Positions 18,165 through 29,300 of a DNA stretch of 64,000 nucleotides are shown here, piece after piece. The stretch comes from Onstottus_B arcticum (GTDB taxonomy: Bacteria > Acidobacteriota > Blastocatellia > UBA7656), in the NCBI GenBank assembly GCA_038040485.1, contig JBBPIE010000024.1:1-64000 (forward strand), written 5' to 3'. The notes under the pieces were generated by a model. The model saw nothing but the letters and a program-made list of their open reading frames with translations, did no database searches and was not told the origin of the DNA. Numbering within the stretch: the stretch's first letter is position 1; every line of letters begins with the position of its first letter. The position numbers were made by a program, and so were the translations under genes.

Positions 18165-18760
18165 ATCTGCTCTCCAGTGGAATCACTGAATTCAATCAAG
18201 CGACATTGAGACCACTCGCCGACCTCCGCCGGAGAACGCACGAAAGTCAGAACGAGTTGGATTAGACATTATCCTGAACGGCTGTGATTCAGAGCCCGTT
18301 CCTGTCGCCGATTGCATTCTTATCACACTGGACTCCGGCGGCTCAATCGTTTGGGAGAAAACATGAAACGGACGGCTGGGGCGGTGCGCGACGAAGCCAC
18401 AGATTGCCCCTCTATCGACAACCAGGAGGGCTCCGATCAGAAGCGACTAAGACCAAAACATAGTCCGTCTTCAACCCGAGTCATTGGTGTGCTATTCTGT
18501 CACCTGACTCGCTTTGATGCGGGCAAGCTCGGCAGGCTCCGGCTTCGTCTCCCTCAGCCGATGAATGAGGCTTCTGTTGGGTGACGGTCACGACGATGTG
18601 TTTCGAGTTCGCGTGTTTCCTAATTTCAGCAACCGGTCGCGTATCTGGCCGCTGGAGCCAGTCCTGTGACATCGAGTTGTTCAACCATGCGGCAACTTCC
18701 GGTTGTCTCAGTTGGTTTGGGCACGTTTGCGAGCGACGGAGAATGACTGTCGCGTAACAC
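18165..18760. other. Intergenic, 596 bp, between divergent regulator and kinase
   Basis: No supported gene. A 73-codon frame from ATG 18363 has a GGGAG upstream but a sequence without recognisable features and is left out. The length suggests that promoters for both flanking genes lie here; I could not place them convincingly. Confidence 0.45.
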
Positions 18761-21274
18761 ATGGAAGCAATAAGCGCGCTTACCAAGTACAAGATCATCG
18801 AGAAGCTCGGCGAGGGCGGCATGGGAGTCGTCTACAAAGCCGAGGATCTGGCCCTGTTGAGGACGGTCGCAATCAAAACGATCTCCAAACAGGGGAATCG
18901 AACGCTTGGCGCAGAGACGCGATTTGTGCGTGAAGCGCGTGCTGCCTCTTCCATAAACCACCCGAACATTGTGACTGTCTACGAGATCGGAGAGACCGAC
19001 CAGCACGCCTACATCGTGATGGAGTACGTCGAAGGGCAAAGCCTTCGGCAGTTGATCAACGGGCGGGCGCTGGACGGAGCTGCCGTGCTCGATATCTCGC
19101 TTCAGATGTGCGACGCGCTGGCGGAGGCGCACAGACAGGGCGTGATTCACCGCGACATTAAGCCTGAGAACATCCTGCGCACCGCTCGCGGGCGCGTGAA
19201 GTTGTTGGATTTTGGACTGGCGAAGTCAATCGAACGCTCGATGCCGGATGACTCAGGCAGGACCGTCGCGGAGAACCTAACCGAGTCCGGAGTCGTGATG
19301 GGAACTCTTTCCTACATGTCTCCGGAGCAGCTTCGAGGACAGCCGCTGGATCTTCGAACCGACTTGTTCTCGTTCGGGATCGTACTGTGCGAGATGATCA
19401 CCGGGAAGCTGCCGTTCAGCGGAGCGAATTCATTTGAAGTAGCGGCGTCGATCTTGAAAGAGGCGCCCTGTGAGATCAGGGAGGTTCCGGAAGGATTGAA
19501 CCGCGGAATAATCGGATTAGTCGGGCGGCTGCTGGAGAAGGATCGGAGCAAGCGCTACTCGTCGTTTGACGTAGTGAAGCAGGCACTCGAATCGCTTCGG
19601 TTGAAGTTGGACGAGCGTACATTGGAATTGGCGCAGTCGTCTCACCGGGATGCCTGGACATCCCAGGCAGTGTCTGGCCAGTCACGAGCGAAGTCACCGC
19701 CAACTGTTTTGGTGTTGCCGCTTGAAACTGTAGGGGCGGAGGAAGGGAGTTCTTTTCTCGGAGTCGGTCTGGCGCATGCGATCACGACCGACCTGGCGAA
19801 GGTCGGGGGGCTGTCAGTCTTATCGAAAGCCGCCGGAGCCGGCCGCGTAAGCGTTGCCGGACATGGGGCGCGCGAGCTGGCGTACGAGCTTGGCGCTACG
19901 ATCTTGCTCGAGGGCGAGATCATGCGGTCGGGCTCAATGATTGGGGTAATGGCCCGGTTGACCGATGCTGAGACTGGCCGCGTGATTTGGGGAGAGCAGT
20001 TCCGCGGGGATGCAGCGGACTTGTTCAGCATGCAAGATGCAGTTTGTGAGGGCGTTGCTGAGGCTTTGAAGCTGAGCATATCGAGCGAGGTACGCGATCA
20101 GATTGCGCGCCCTGCTACGAGAAACATGGATGCGTTTGAGTTCTATTCAAAGGGGCGAGCCTTTCTTGAGAGACGCGAGGTGAAAGAGAACATAGACTTC
20201 GCCATACAGATGTTTGAAGAGGCGCTCAAGCTGGATCGCGACTTTGCGCTGGCGCAAGCAGGACTGGGCGAGGCGTTCTGGCACAAGTACGACGAGACAC
20301 GGGAGGGGACATGGGTTGATCGCGCCATAGCAGCGAGCGACTCCGCGCTGGTGCTCGACCCCAACCAGGCGCAGGTGCACATCTCGCTGGGCATTATCTA
20401 TCACGGTACGGGCAAGATCGAGCGAGCTATCGAAGAGTTCGAGTGCGCAATCCAGCTACAGCCGATGAGCGATGCCGCACACAGATGGCTGGGCCGTTGC
20501 TACACTCAGGAAGGAGAAATGGAGCGCGCGATCGATTACTTTCAGAAGGCCATACATCTCCGTCCCGGATACTGGGAGAATTACAGCAGGCTGGGCTCTT
20601 GCTACTACACTTTTGGCCGTTACCTCGACGCGGCCGAGCAATTCCGCCGAATGATCACGATTCAACCCGATAACTATCTTGGCTACGATAATCTAGGAGC
20701 GATGTACATTTATCTTGGCAACTATGAAGAGGCAGCGGCGATGCAACGGAGAGCCATCGAGATATATCCGAACCACCGGTCGTACTCGAACCAGGGGACG
20801 GCCTACTTTTATCTTGGCCGCTACGACGAAGCGATTGCGGCTTACAATACGGCCATTAGTCTGAACCCGCGTGACGACCTTTACTACGGCAATCGCGGCG
20901 ATGCCTACTTGCGCGTCGGGCGAGAGCAGGACGCCCACCAGCAGTTTCAACTCGCGAGCGATCTTCTCAAAGAGCATCTGAGTATTAACCAGGATGACGC
21001 GCAACTGTTAGGGCGGCTGGCGATTTGCCAGGCAAAGCTTCAGCTTCGAGACGGAGCGCTGGCAGGCATCAAACGAGCAATCGCGCTTGAGCCGCGCAAC
21101 ACGACGCTTATGTATCAAGAAGCCGTGGTGTACACACTTATTGGGGATATCGACACAGCGCTGCAACATCTGGGCAACGCGCTCGCCCACGGCTACAGTC
21201 GCTCGGAGGCGGAGCGCGATCCCGACCTGGAGGCGCTGCGGGAAAGACCGGAGTACAAGGCTCTTTTTGCTTGA
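18761..21274 (+). CDS. Ser/Thr protein kinase with TolB-like and TPR domains
   Basis: 837 aa. The PknB-type kinase domain spans residues ~10-275: glycine loop GEGGMG (17-22), catalytic Lys39 in VAIK, HRDIKPEN with Asp132, DFG Asp150, and SPEQLRGQPLDLRTDLFSFG for the APE and F-helix regions. Residues ~310-450 resemble the TolB/FlgO-like domain (VLPLETVGAEEGSSFLGVGLAHAI). From ~455 to the end are TPRs, around ten units. No transmembrane segment is seen, so it is predicted to be cytoplasmic. This fusion is common in Acidobacteriota, where it is thought to phosphorylate regulators; substrates are unknown. Confidence 0.93.
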   Translation: MEAISALTKYKIIEKLGEGGMGVVYKAEDLALLRTVAIKTISKQGNRTLGAETRFVREARAASSINHPNIVTVYEIGETDQHAYIVMEYVEGQSLRQLINGRALDGAAVLDISLQMCDALAEAHRQGVIHRDIKPENILRTARGRVKLLDFGLAKSIERSMPDDSGRTVAENLTESGVVMGTLSYMSPEQLRGQPLDLRTDLFSFGIVLCEMITGKLPFSGANSFEVAASILKEAPCEIREVPEGLNRGIIGLVGRLLEKDRSKRYSSFDVVKQALESLRLKLDERTLELAQSSHRDAWTSQAVSGQSRAKSPPTVLVLPLETVGAEEGSSFLGVGLAHAITTDLAKVGGLSVLSKAAGAGRVSVAGHGARELAYELGATILLEGEIMRSGSMIGVMARLTDAETGRVIWGEQFRGDAADLFSMQDAVCEGVAEALKLSISSEVRDQIARPATRNMDAFEFYSKGRAFLERREVKENIDFAIQMFEEALKLDRDFALAQAGLGEAFWHKYDETREGTWVDRAIAASDSALVLDPNQAQVHISLGIIYHGTGKIERAIEEFECAIQLQPMSDAAHRWLGRCYTQEGEMERAIDYFQKAIHLRPGYWENYSRLGSCYYTFGRYLDAAEQFRRMITIQPDNYLGYDNLGAMYIYLGNYEEAAAMQRRAIEIYPNHRSYSNQGTAYFYLGRYDEAIAAYNTAISLNPRDDLYYGNRGDAYLRVGREQDAHQQFQLASDLLKEHLSINQDDAQLLGRLAICQAKLQLRDGALAGIKRAIALEPRNTTLMYQEAVVYTLIGDIDTALQHLGNALAHGYSRSEAERDPDLEALRERPEYKALFA

Positions 21275-21314
21275 TGCCCGAAGCGACCGCGTTCACCCGA
21301 GCGATCCGCTCAGC

Positions 21315-21860
21315 TTAATCGCCAACGACAACCCGCGGGTCCATCGTCAGTGCTATCGGAGCACCGGTGCCTATCGTCGCCGTGCCGGTGACCATGTAGT
21401 CATAGATGCCGTATTTGTCTTTCCCTGGCCCCGGCCTGCCACTCTGTTGTTGAGCGGTACTCGCCGGGGCAACGAAGGCGAAGGTAAACCCGCCGCCGTT
21501 CCCAAACGGATCGGTGTTGGGGTTCGGTCCACCCACGTACGTGAACTTGCCTATCTGGATGTTTGAAAGGATCACATCTGGGAACGGGTTGCTTACGACC
21601 CATTCGATCTGGTTCCCTTCCGATACGCTGAGCGTGACTATGTCGGGAGCAACCGAAAGGTAATACTTACCGTCGGGGGGCTTGGTTCCCACAGTAATGA
21701 CCACCAGTTTATTACCTGATTCCGCGGCTATGCCATCGTCACCGCGATTGCCGTTTGCAGTGGAGTTTGAGTTTCCCTTTCCGTTGCTATTGGGGGCGGG
21801 TTGAGGACCGCAGGCGAAAGCAAACACCAGGGTTAGGGCTAACAAGAAAGTCCTGTTCAT
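21315..21860 (-). CDS. Putative lipoprotein
   Basis: 181 aa. The N-terminus MNRTFLLALTLVFAFACGP has a hydrophobic core and a Cys at 17 in an AFAC context, an acceptable though not ideal lipobox. It is followed by an Asn/Gly/Ser-rich linker (residues 22-40) typical of lipoproteins. The rest is beta-rich (LVVITVGTKPPDGKYYLSVAPDIVTLSVSEGNQIEW) and may be a cupredoxin-like sandwich, although no copper ligands are evident. Convergent with the kinase. Function unknown. Confidence 0.7.
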   Translation of the reverse strand: MNRTFLLALTLVFAFACGPQPAPNSNGKGNSNSTANGNRGDDGIAAESGNKLVVITVGTKPPDGKYYLSVAPDIVTLSVSEGNQIEWVVSNPFPDVILSNIQIGKFTYVGGPNPNTDPFGNGGGFTFAFVAPASTAQQQSGRPGPGKDKYGIYDYMVTGTATIGTGAPIALTMDPRVVVGD

Positions 21861-22119
21861 CAGATTCCTCCTGTCTAGGCGTGGTCGAACAGCACGTGCG
21901 CGGTCGGGCTGGCTGCTCTGAGTCTTTTCTTTGGTAAGGCTGTTCTCGCGGCTTTGAGTCCTAACTCGTGCGGTTGACCGAGGCCGCCGTTAGTTAGTCG
22001 CTTGTCAGCCTGAACGATAGCTGATGTGCCCTCAGGGTCTCGAAGATGCGACGGGATTGTACGTGAATATCCGGGCCGATGTCCAGCATGTAATGCCGCA
22101 TTCGAACCGCTTGCGCAAG

Positions 22120-22920
22120 CTAGCCTAGCTGTTCGAGTGGCTGAATGAACTCGCTTAGGGCGCTGTTAAAGAGACGCGGCTGTTCGAGGTTCGACAAATG
22201 ACCGGCGTCTTGAATAACTTGCAGGCGCGAACCCCGTATTGCCCGGTTCATAGTGTCAGCCTCAGCAGGCGGTGTAAGCGTGTCTTCCGAGCCGACAATC
22301 ACAAGAACCGGGACGTTGATCGCCCCTAGCAGGTCCGTCGAATCGCGTCGCGCGGCCATCGCTCGCTGAGCAGCCGCAATCCCAACCGGCGAGTTAGCTT
22401 GGATCATCTCTCGCGTTCGCGCTATCAAGTCAGGTCGATTCCCCAGACTCGAGCGGCCCAACAGCAGTGGCGTCATGTCGTCGGCGATTGCGGCCGAGCC
22501 CTCGTGTTCAGCCTTCTCCGCTGACTTGATGCGCCGCTCGCGAGCTTCTAGCGTGTCGGCGCCTGCTCGCGTGTCGGCCAGCACCAGCGCCTGCACGCAG
22601 CCCGGATAGTTCCGATAGAAAGCTAACGATATGTAGCCCCCCATCGAAAGACCAACAAGCACTCCACGATCGATCCCCAGTCCATTCATCAAACCATGAA
22701 TGTCCGAAGCCATTTCATCGATTGAGTTCGCGCTGCTTCCAAAGCCTGAACGCCCGAAGCCACGCATGTCGAGCGTGATTGCGCGGCAAGTTCCCCTTAG
22801 CGCGGCGATCTGCTCGTCCCACATCGTCTGATTGAGCGGGAACGCATGAATAAAAATGACTGGAAGCCCTTCGCCTTCATCACGGTAATCGATGTCGATC
22901 CTGTTGACTTCGATTTTCAT
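22120..22920 (-). CDS. Alpha/beta hydrolase
   Basis: 266 aa. The fold is complete: HAFPLNQTMWDEQ (oxyanion HxF), MRGFGRSG, nucleophile GLSMGG (Ser near residue 92), Asp in VIVGSEDTLTPP and His in DAGHLSNLEQP. It resembles 3-oxoadipate enol-lactonase and related esterases, but the substrate cannot be told from sequence. No signal peptide. Transcribed alone, divergent from the 3D-domain gene. Confidence 0.9.
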   Translation of the reverse strand: MKIEVNRIDIDYRDEGEGLPVIFIHAFPLNQTMWDEQIAALRGTCRAITLDMRGFGRSGFGSSANSIDEMASDIHGLMNGLGIDRGVLVGLSMGGYISLAFYRNYPGCVQALVLADTRAGADTLEARERRIKSAEKAEHEGSAAIADDMTPLLLGRSSLGNRPDLIARTREMIQANSPVGIAAAQRAMAARRDSTDLLGAINVPVLVIVGSEDTLTPPAEADTMNRAIRGSRLQVIQDAGHLSNLEQPRLFNSALSEFIQPLEQLG

Positions 22921-23382
22921 CCGAACACCTCAACGTGTCACCCGCATAGTCCCGCTCTCGGCGCACCCCTTCAGCTCCTGCGTGCCGAGATTCTAGCAGA
23001 GAAGAGGAGATGATTTCATCCGCGGTGATCGTGATTCTTCTTGAGGACGGCCGCGCAAAAACGATCAATCGCGCGCGACGAATGTCGGCTGTGTCGGATG
23101 GTTACGCGCGGCTATCAACACTTAGGGAACGTGCTGAACATGCAAGAAAATTGCAAGAATCAGCATAAGCCGTTGCGACGTGGCGATTAGTGCCGGAGCC
23201 AGGCGAAACGGGCAGCCGAATGCGCAAACTGCTGTGGCAGAGATGATCGATCCCTCTGGTATACTCGCGCTTCTCATAAAGCAATTCGGAAGCGCGCCGT
23301 TGGCTCTTCAGAACAGGTTTGCGATCCATAAAGTAAGGCTCTTTAGGCGGCGCAGGTGCTTAATAAACAATCAGGAGTAATA
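22921..23382. other. Intergenic, 462 bp, between divergent genes
   Basis: No gene is supported; the short frames on both strands look random. A TATACT hexamer at 23260-23265 could be a -10 element for the downstream gene but has no matching -35. Confidence 0.4.
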
Positions 23383-23991
23383 ATGAGTCGGATTAGCTGC
23401 AGGAGTTTCTCCTCAGTCCTGTGTATTGTGGCGGTAGCGGCAGTTGTTTATGCGGTGGGTGGCGGTGTCGAGTTGGCGCGGGCGGCCGATGGTCCTCCCG
23501 CTATACAGGACAAATCACCCGAAGTCGAAACGATGGAAATACCGGGCGCCTTCAAGGATCTGCCCGAAGCTAAGGACGCAATAACATCGAAGCGCGCCGG
23601 AGAACCTGAGCCGTTTGAGTCGGCGCGGGTGTCGTTGGATCAACTGACTGTCGACGCAGCGAAGGGAGTCCTTTCTCCAACTGAGGACCGCGAGTTGTTG
23701 GACTTTCACGCGACAGCATATTGCTTGAAGGGCCGCACGGCTTCGGGCGAGCATGTGCGCCCCGGGGTGATCGCAGCCGACCCAAGAGTCTTGCCGCTCG
23801 GGACCGTCGTTCATTTGCGTGCCGGACGTTACACTGGCACATATACAGTGCTCGATACGGGCGGACTAATTCGCGGCCGCCTGATCGACGTTTACGTTCC
23901 GACGTACAAGGAAGCGATCCAGTTTGGCCGCCGGCCGGTGAAGATAAAAATAGTAGGACGGGTGAAACGAGCCCGCGATTCAAAGGGATAG
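23383..23991 (+). CDS. Secreted 3D-domain protein (MltA/RpfB-type barrel)
   Basis: 202 aa from ATG 23383, placed after CAGGAG; the frame opens upstream at 23356, but this start gives the signal peptide (SSVLCIVAVAAVVYAVGGG then ARAAD). The C-terminal ~100 residues are a 3D domain: FHATAYCLKG, IAADPRVLPLGTVVHLR, then YTVLDTGGLIRGRLIDVYVPT with the conserved Asp residues. Such domains occur in peptidoglycan-acting lytic transglycosylases, so a cell-wall role is likely. The central linker (residues 40-110) is low in structure. Confidence 0.88.
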   Translation: MSRISCRSFSSVLCIVAVAAVVYAVGGGVELARAADGPPAIQDKSPEVETMEIPGAFKDLPEAKDAITSKRAGEPEPFESARVSLDQLTVDAAKGVLSPTEDRELLDFHATAYCLKGRTASGEHVRPGVIAADPRVLPLGTVVHLRAGRYTGTYTVLDTGGLIRGRLIDVYVPTYKEAIQFGRRPVKIKIVGRVKRARDSKG

Positions 23992-24043
23992 GAGTCCGGT
24001 TGTCGCGGAAGCGTTGATGCCCTAGCGCAAATCACTTCTAATG

Positions 24044-24087
24044 AAACAGAGCCCGCAGCCTGGAAAGCTGCGGGCTCTGTTTGTTTT
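24044..24087. terminator. Strong rho-independent terminator
   Basis: Perfect 16-bp stem AAACAGAGCCCGCAGC/GCTGCGGGCTCTGTTT with a 7-nt loop, then TTGTTTT on the right. It lies between convergent genes, but only the plus direction has a good T tract. Confidence 0.9.
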
Positions 24088-24098
24088 GATGGGTTGCG

Positions 24099-25973
24099 TC
24101 ACCGCACAAGCGAAGCGTCAAGCGAGGCGCGCCGCCCGGTGGCGGCCGAGAAATAGTGGACGAGCGCGTCGCGATATCGCGCGATTTTCTGCATCACCGA
24201 GGCGCCGGCCCCCTGTTGGGTCAGCAAAACAAACGCTACCCGAAGCTCTTTTGGCGACGTAGATACGTCAGGCAAACGCGGACCCTCGTTCGCGACTATC
24301 TGCGAGACTGTTGCCGTCTTTCGGACCGCAGTCACGGAGAGGCCGCTGACCGGCGACTTCTCGCGGATCAGTTGTGTGAACTGCTCGTCGGTCACAAGGT
24401 AGCTGATCTCTCCCACTTCGTCAGCGGAGCGCAAACCCATCAGATATTGATCGAGCGGGCTGAAATGGTTCACGGCGGACTCGATCGTTGTGAACGTCCC
24501 GCTTCCACCGTCGCGCCATGCGTTGCCTTCCATCAACGATGAAAAGGTTCCTTGGGAGTTGGTCCGCGTATCGGCGAGGAAGCTCCAATGCGAATTGTCG
24601 CGGCCGAGCAAGTCGTCTTTTGTAGTGTGGCCTGCCTCAAACCGGACGTACGCGAGCCAGCGGTGACCCAGCTCGTGACAGACGATGCACACGGCGGTGT
24701 TCAGACCGGCTGTCAGGGCTTGCGGGTCCGAAGGCCAGTCCCCCTCGTCGCCCATGGTTATGACCGTAGCGAGCCGGGACGGACTGCCGTATTGCGACCC
24801 GCGATCGAATATCCTCAGACCGATGCCGCCGATATCGTTTCGAACGTTGAACGAGTGGGCGACGCCCAGACCGTTGTCGTAGGAGAAGTCCGTCCAGATG
24901 AAGATCGAGTCGAACTCGTCGGGCTGCGAGCGATAGAGTGCGCGAGTCAACGCGGGCAAGTCGAGCCGTTTCTCTTTCGAGAAGGTCTCAAAGAACGGAC
25001 CTGACACAGCCGCCTCCGGTGGGTCTGTGAAGTCGACTGGCTGCGGATCAAGCCCGGAACTCCCGGGCGATATCCCAGCCAGCGACGACCGCGCCTTAGC
25101 CTTCTTGTAGACGAACGCGATGCGCCCGTCATCGTAAAGAACTGTCTGGAAGGTGCTCTTGCCGCCGTACACAACTTCGGGGGCGGCGTCCCAGGTTATG
25201 AGATGGCGGCCCTCGAGCCGGTTGTAATAGATGTTTCCGCTGTCGCTCACATCAAGGTCTGCCCACAGCGGTGCGATTCGCGGCATCTCGCTCCCTAGCG
25301 ACGAGGCCGAGACCCGCGCGCTCGTGTCGCCTTTACCGAAAGTCATGTACCCGTTGGTCCCGATGTAGATCGTGTCGTAGGCGATTCCGTAGAAAGGAAA
25401 CGGCGCGCCGGACAGAATCATCTCGCGGTATCCGTTGTTGCCGGTGCCGGGTTGTCCGTCGGCGCCTAAGAAGTCGCGCAGCTTTGAACCGCGGTCAGTC
25501 TCGAACGAGAAGTCCGCGCGCTCGATTCGGTATCCTGCGCCATCCGGCGTAAAGAGCAGCGAGCGTTTCTTCAAGTTGAAGTTGTTGGGCGGAACGACGA
25601 TCGTTCCGTCGTCCTCGATAACCGCGATGTCGTCTACGATCTCGGCTCTCGGCCCGAAGCTGGTTTCCGTTATGGAGTCCGCAGCGACCTGCGCCGAGAG
25701 CCTGGCCTTTGATCTGAGCGCGTTCAACCGGTGAGCGTGAACTTCGTCTTCAGCGCCGCGAGGGTCATAGCCGCAATCGAAGCCGCCGCCAACCTGATCT
25801 CTTGCCGAATAAGATCTCGCTCCGCTCGTGATGACGGTGCCGTCGGGACGCGCGTCGATCAAGGGTGCCCTGAGGATGAATAGCGCAACCGCGAGCACAA
25901 TCCACCGGGCGGCCCGATTGGGTGTTTTCGTGCGTCGCTTCGAAGACGCGAGTCGATCGGAGAATTCTTTCAT
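24099..25973 (-). CDS. Secreted HExxH metalloprotease-like protein with a nidogen-like domain
   Basis: 624 aa. An N-terminal signal anchor (WIVLAVALFILRAPLI) follows a basic stretch. Residues ~150-320 look NIDO-like: FPFYGIAYDTIYIGTNGYMTFG, MPRIAPLWADLDVS, then QTVLYDDGRIAFVYK. The C-terminal part has CHELGHRWLAYV near residue 432 (HExxH zinc-binding helix) and a downstream SLMEGNAWRDGG with a Glu. A conserved-looking FSPLDQYLMGL block follows. This arrangement suggests a zinc endopeptidase; the peptidase family could not be assigned. The product should be exported. It shares the NIDO-like module with the protein at 881-5329. Confidence 0.78.
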   Translation of the reverse strand: MKEFSDRLASSKRRTKTPNRAARWIVLAVALFILRAPLIDARPDGTVITSGARSYSARDQVGGGFDCGYDPRGAEDEVHAHRLNALRSKARLSAQVAADSITETSFGPRAEIVDDIAVIEDDGTIVVPPNNFNLKKRSLLFTPDGAGYRIERADFSFETDRGSKLRDFLGADGQPGTGNNGYREMILSGAPFPFYGIAYDTIYIGTNGYMTFGKGDTSARVSASSLGSEMPRIAPLWADLDVSDSGNIYYNRLEGRHLITWDAAPEVVYGGKSTFQTVLYDDGRIAFVYKKAKARSSLAGISPGSSGLDPQPVDFTDPPEAAVSGPFFETFSKEKRLDLPALTRALYRSQPDEFDSIFIWTDFSYDNGLGVAHSFNVRNDIGGIGLRIFDRGSQYGSPSRLATVITMGDEGDWPSDPQALTAGLNTAVCIVCHELGHRWLAYVRFEAGHTTKDDLLGRDNSHWSFLADTRTNSQGTFSSLMEGNAWRDGGSGTFTTIESAVNHFSPLDQYLMGLRSADEVGEISYLVTDEQFTQLIREKSPVSGLSVTAVRKTATVSQIVANEGPRLPDVSTSPKELRVAFVLLTQQGAGASVMQKIARYRDALVHYFSAATGRRASLDASLVR

Positions 25974-26382
25974 AGTAGCGCGCCTACGCTTTCAGGCTGA
26001 GAGTCATTATATGAAGCAGACCGGCCCATCACAAACCGGCGTGCAACTAAGCTAAGGCGGCCTCACTGCGGGGCAAAGGAGGTGACTGAAAGTATGTGAC
26101 GAGTTTCTCCTTGACCCAGACTCTGTTTGTGATACTCTAGCCCGCGCTCAGGGTTCAAGTAGGTTTGATTGTTTGTCTCAGCGTGCGTTTCTCCCTGGTG
26201 CCGAGGCGTGCGCTCCTATTTCTGATCGCTATCCTCACAATGTTCTTTTCTAGAAACTTGGCTCAAACCCTCATGGGTCAATGAACCGGCCTTGATCCGC
26301 TTTGTTGAGGTTCAGTCTACAGAAGGCTGGATAAGTGTGCCCGTCAGACTAACCTTGTTTTGAGGCACGGGAGACCTCGCTT
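25974..26382. other. Intergenic, 409 bp, divergent control region
   Basis: No gene found. It contains a good promoter for the downstream surface-protein gene (26111-26138), which would leave a leader of about 240 nt. I did not recognise a structured element in that leader. Confidence 0.5.
26111..26138 (+). promoter_or_regulatory. Sigma70-type promoter with extended -10
   Basis: TTGACC (26111-26116), a 16-bp spacer and TGATACTCT, that is, a TG-N extension before TACTCT (26133-26138). It faces the LamG/Rhs surface genes. Confidence 0.5.
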
Positions 26383-29300
26383 ATGTTCCGCCATCTTTCA
26401 TTAACGTTGCTCGTTCTTACCGGCGGGCTGTTTTGTCTTAGCGTTTCAAACAGCCTCAGGACTGCGGCAGTGACGCCAAACTCGCTGTCGCTCAACGGGT
26501 CTAACGCCTACGTGAGCGTTCCCAACAGTACGAGCCTCAATATTACCGGGCCAATTACGGTGGAGGCGTGGATAAAAACGAACTCCACTAGCCAGCAAGG
26601 CATTGTCGAGCGATATGGGTCGGGGACGAACGGAGGCTACGCGCTCAGGCTGGCGTCGGGAGGCACTCTACAGTTCTTCACTCTTATAGGCGGGAACTCA
26701 TTCGACTACATCCAGAGCACCGTGGCGGTCGGCACTGGCGCGTGGCATCACGTCGCAGGCGTGTTCGACGGGAGCCAGCTCCGGGTTTACATCGACGGGA
26801 CACAACGGGGATCCAAGTCATCGACATTTGCACCGGGCACCGGCACCAACACAGTTAAGATCGGCGCTCGCGGCGACGACGCGGCAGCCAAGTTCAATGG
26901 ATTGATAGATGAGGTGAGGATAACGGCGGGCGTCGTCTACACTGGAGGTTTTGTCCCGGCTGTAGACCTGACGGCGATCACGGGCACCAGGGGATTGTGG
27001 AAGTTCGACGGTCAAACCACGAGCGATTCGTCGGGCAACAACAATGTAGGGACCCTACAGGGGAGCGCCACCTACTCGACCGAAGTTTGTGACATACCTC
27101 CAACGGTCAGCATCACCGTTCCAGCAAATGGAGCGGTATTCGTAGTCCCCGTTGTAACGGTGAGCGCCGATGCATCCGACAGCGACGGGACTATCGCCAG
27201 CGTTGAGTTCTTTCAGGGGAGCACGTCGATAGGCTCGGATACGTCCAGCCCTTATTCGGTAACGTGGAGCAGTGTCGCGGCGGGCAATTACTCTTTGACT
27301 GCTAAAGCGACAGACAATCGCGGCGCAACTACAACGTCCAGCGCGGTAAACATAACGGTGAATTCGTCGAGTGGTTCAATCACCGGAAAAGTCACAATGA
27401 TTGACGGGACGACCGCTATCGCAGCCGCGGCAGTAAAGGTCTATCAGGGTACGACCGTTGTAGGCACAGCGACAACAAACACAACGGGAGACTATGCGGT
27501 CGGAAGCCTTGGCACCGGAGCATACTCGGTGCAAGCATCGGCCGCGGGATATGAGAGCACGGCTCAAATAGCAGTCTCCGTGAGCGACGGAAACGCCACG
27601 ACTCTCAATGTCTCGCTCGGTGTTCCAATAACCTACCTTTATGACGAGTTAGGGCGCCTCGTTTCTGTGATCGACAAGGACGGAAACGCGGCGACGTATT
27701 CGTATGACGCGGTAGGCAACCTGTTGGCGATTTCGCGGCCGGGCCCGGCTCAAATAGCAATAATGCAGTTCAATCCGGTTAGTGGGCCCGTTGGAGCATC
27801 AGTCACAATATACGGCGCCGGTTTCAGCGCGACCGCGGCTCAAAACACAGTCGCTTTCAACGGGGTCTCTGCGACGGTCGTTTCGTCGAGCACCAATTTG
27901 ATCGTCACCGATGTACCGGCAGGCGCGACCACCGGGACTATCGCAGTGACGTCGCCGGCCGGTTCCGCAACCAGCCCTGCTTCGTTCAGCGTATCAACCG
28001 GCGGAGCGGTCGGTAGTCCGACGATCACCGGATTCACGCCGACAGTGGGTCTGCCTGGTACGGCAGTGACTATCACGGGGACAAACTTTGATGCCAATCC
28101 CTCAAACGAAAAAGTCGCGTTAAACATCACTCTAACGTCGCCGTCTTCGGCTACGAGCACCAGCATTGCTACAAGCGTGCCATCCTCGGCCGGGTCGGGG
28201 CGCATCTCGGTCTCGACACCTTATGGCAAAGCGGTCAGTTCCGCTGATTTCATTGTCCCTCCGAGTCCGCACACTCCGGCCAACGTCGAGTCCACCGCAA
28301 GGATGACGTTCGGCGAAACGAAGACAATCACGGTAACGGGATCGGGCAAAATCGGGCTAGTTCTATTCGACGGGACGGTTTCACAACGGGTGAGCATAAA
28401 GGTGAACACCGCCGGCTACCTCGGGATCTTGAACGTTTACAATCCGGACCACTCAATCCTGGTCGCCCAAGGTGGATACATTGGCGGGCTGTTCATTGAA
28501 CCCGAGAGGTTGTTTTCGACTGGAACATACACGATCTTGAACCGCACAGACTATCCGCCTGCCTCTATCACGTTCACGCTTTACAACGTGGCGTCGGACG
28601 TCACAAACACCATTGCCATAGCCGGAACGCCGGTGAGCGTGACAACTACCACGCCTGGGCAAAATGCGCTGGTGACCTTCAACGGCACTGCCGGCCAGCA
28701 GATCAGCCTCAATTCCAGCGGCAGTATTCCGGCCTGGGTCCTTCAAATCCTCAAGCCAGACGGAGGTATTCTCGGAAGTACGAACGGAGCGTTCATTGAC
28801 AACATGACCCTACCCGCGACCGGCGCTTATACAATTCTTGCGAACCCGATAGATATGCACACAGGTAACGCAACGCTGACCCTCTATAACGTTGCGGATG
28901 TCACCGGCTCTCTCACGATAAGCTCACCGCCGGTTTCGACGTCGATCACTTACCCCGGGCAGCGATCGAGACTGACCTTCAGCGGCACGGCAGGACAAAA
29001 GGTGAGCTTACAGGGAACAAACAACTCGATGTCCTTGTGTACTCTCTCGATCCAGAACCCGGATGGCACGACGTTGGCCTCGGTGGGTGGCGCAATAAGT
29101 GCCGCTCCGTTTATCGATACTAAGACCCTGCCTGCCACCGGCAATTACACAGTCGTAGTAGACCCGCAAGGCACTATAGTCGGCAGCATGTCGGTGAGAC
29201 TGTACGACGTCACTGATGTCACCGGAACCATTACTCCCGGAGGATCGCCGGTGACCGCGACGATCACGACTCCCGGTCAGAATGCGTACATTACCTTCAG

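Noticed and set aside
18312..18584. Small plus-strand frame upstream of the kinase
   Set aside because: No family features, random-looking composition; more likely part of the promoter region.
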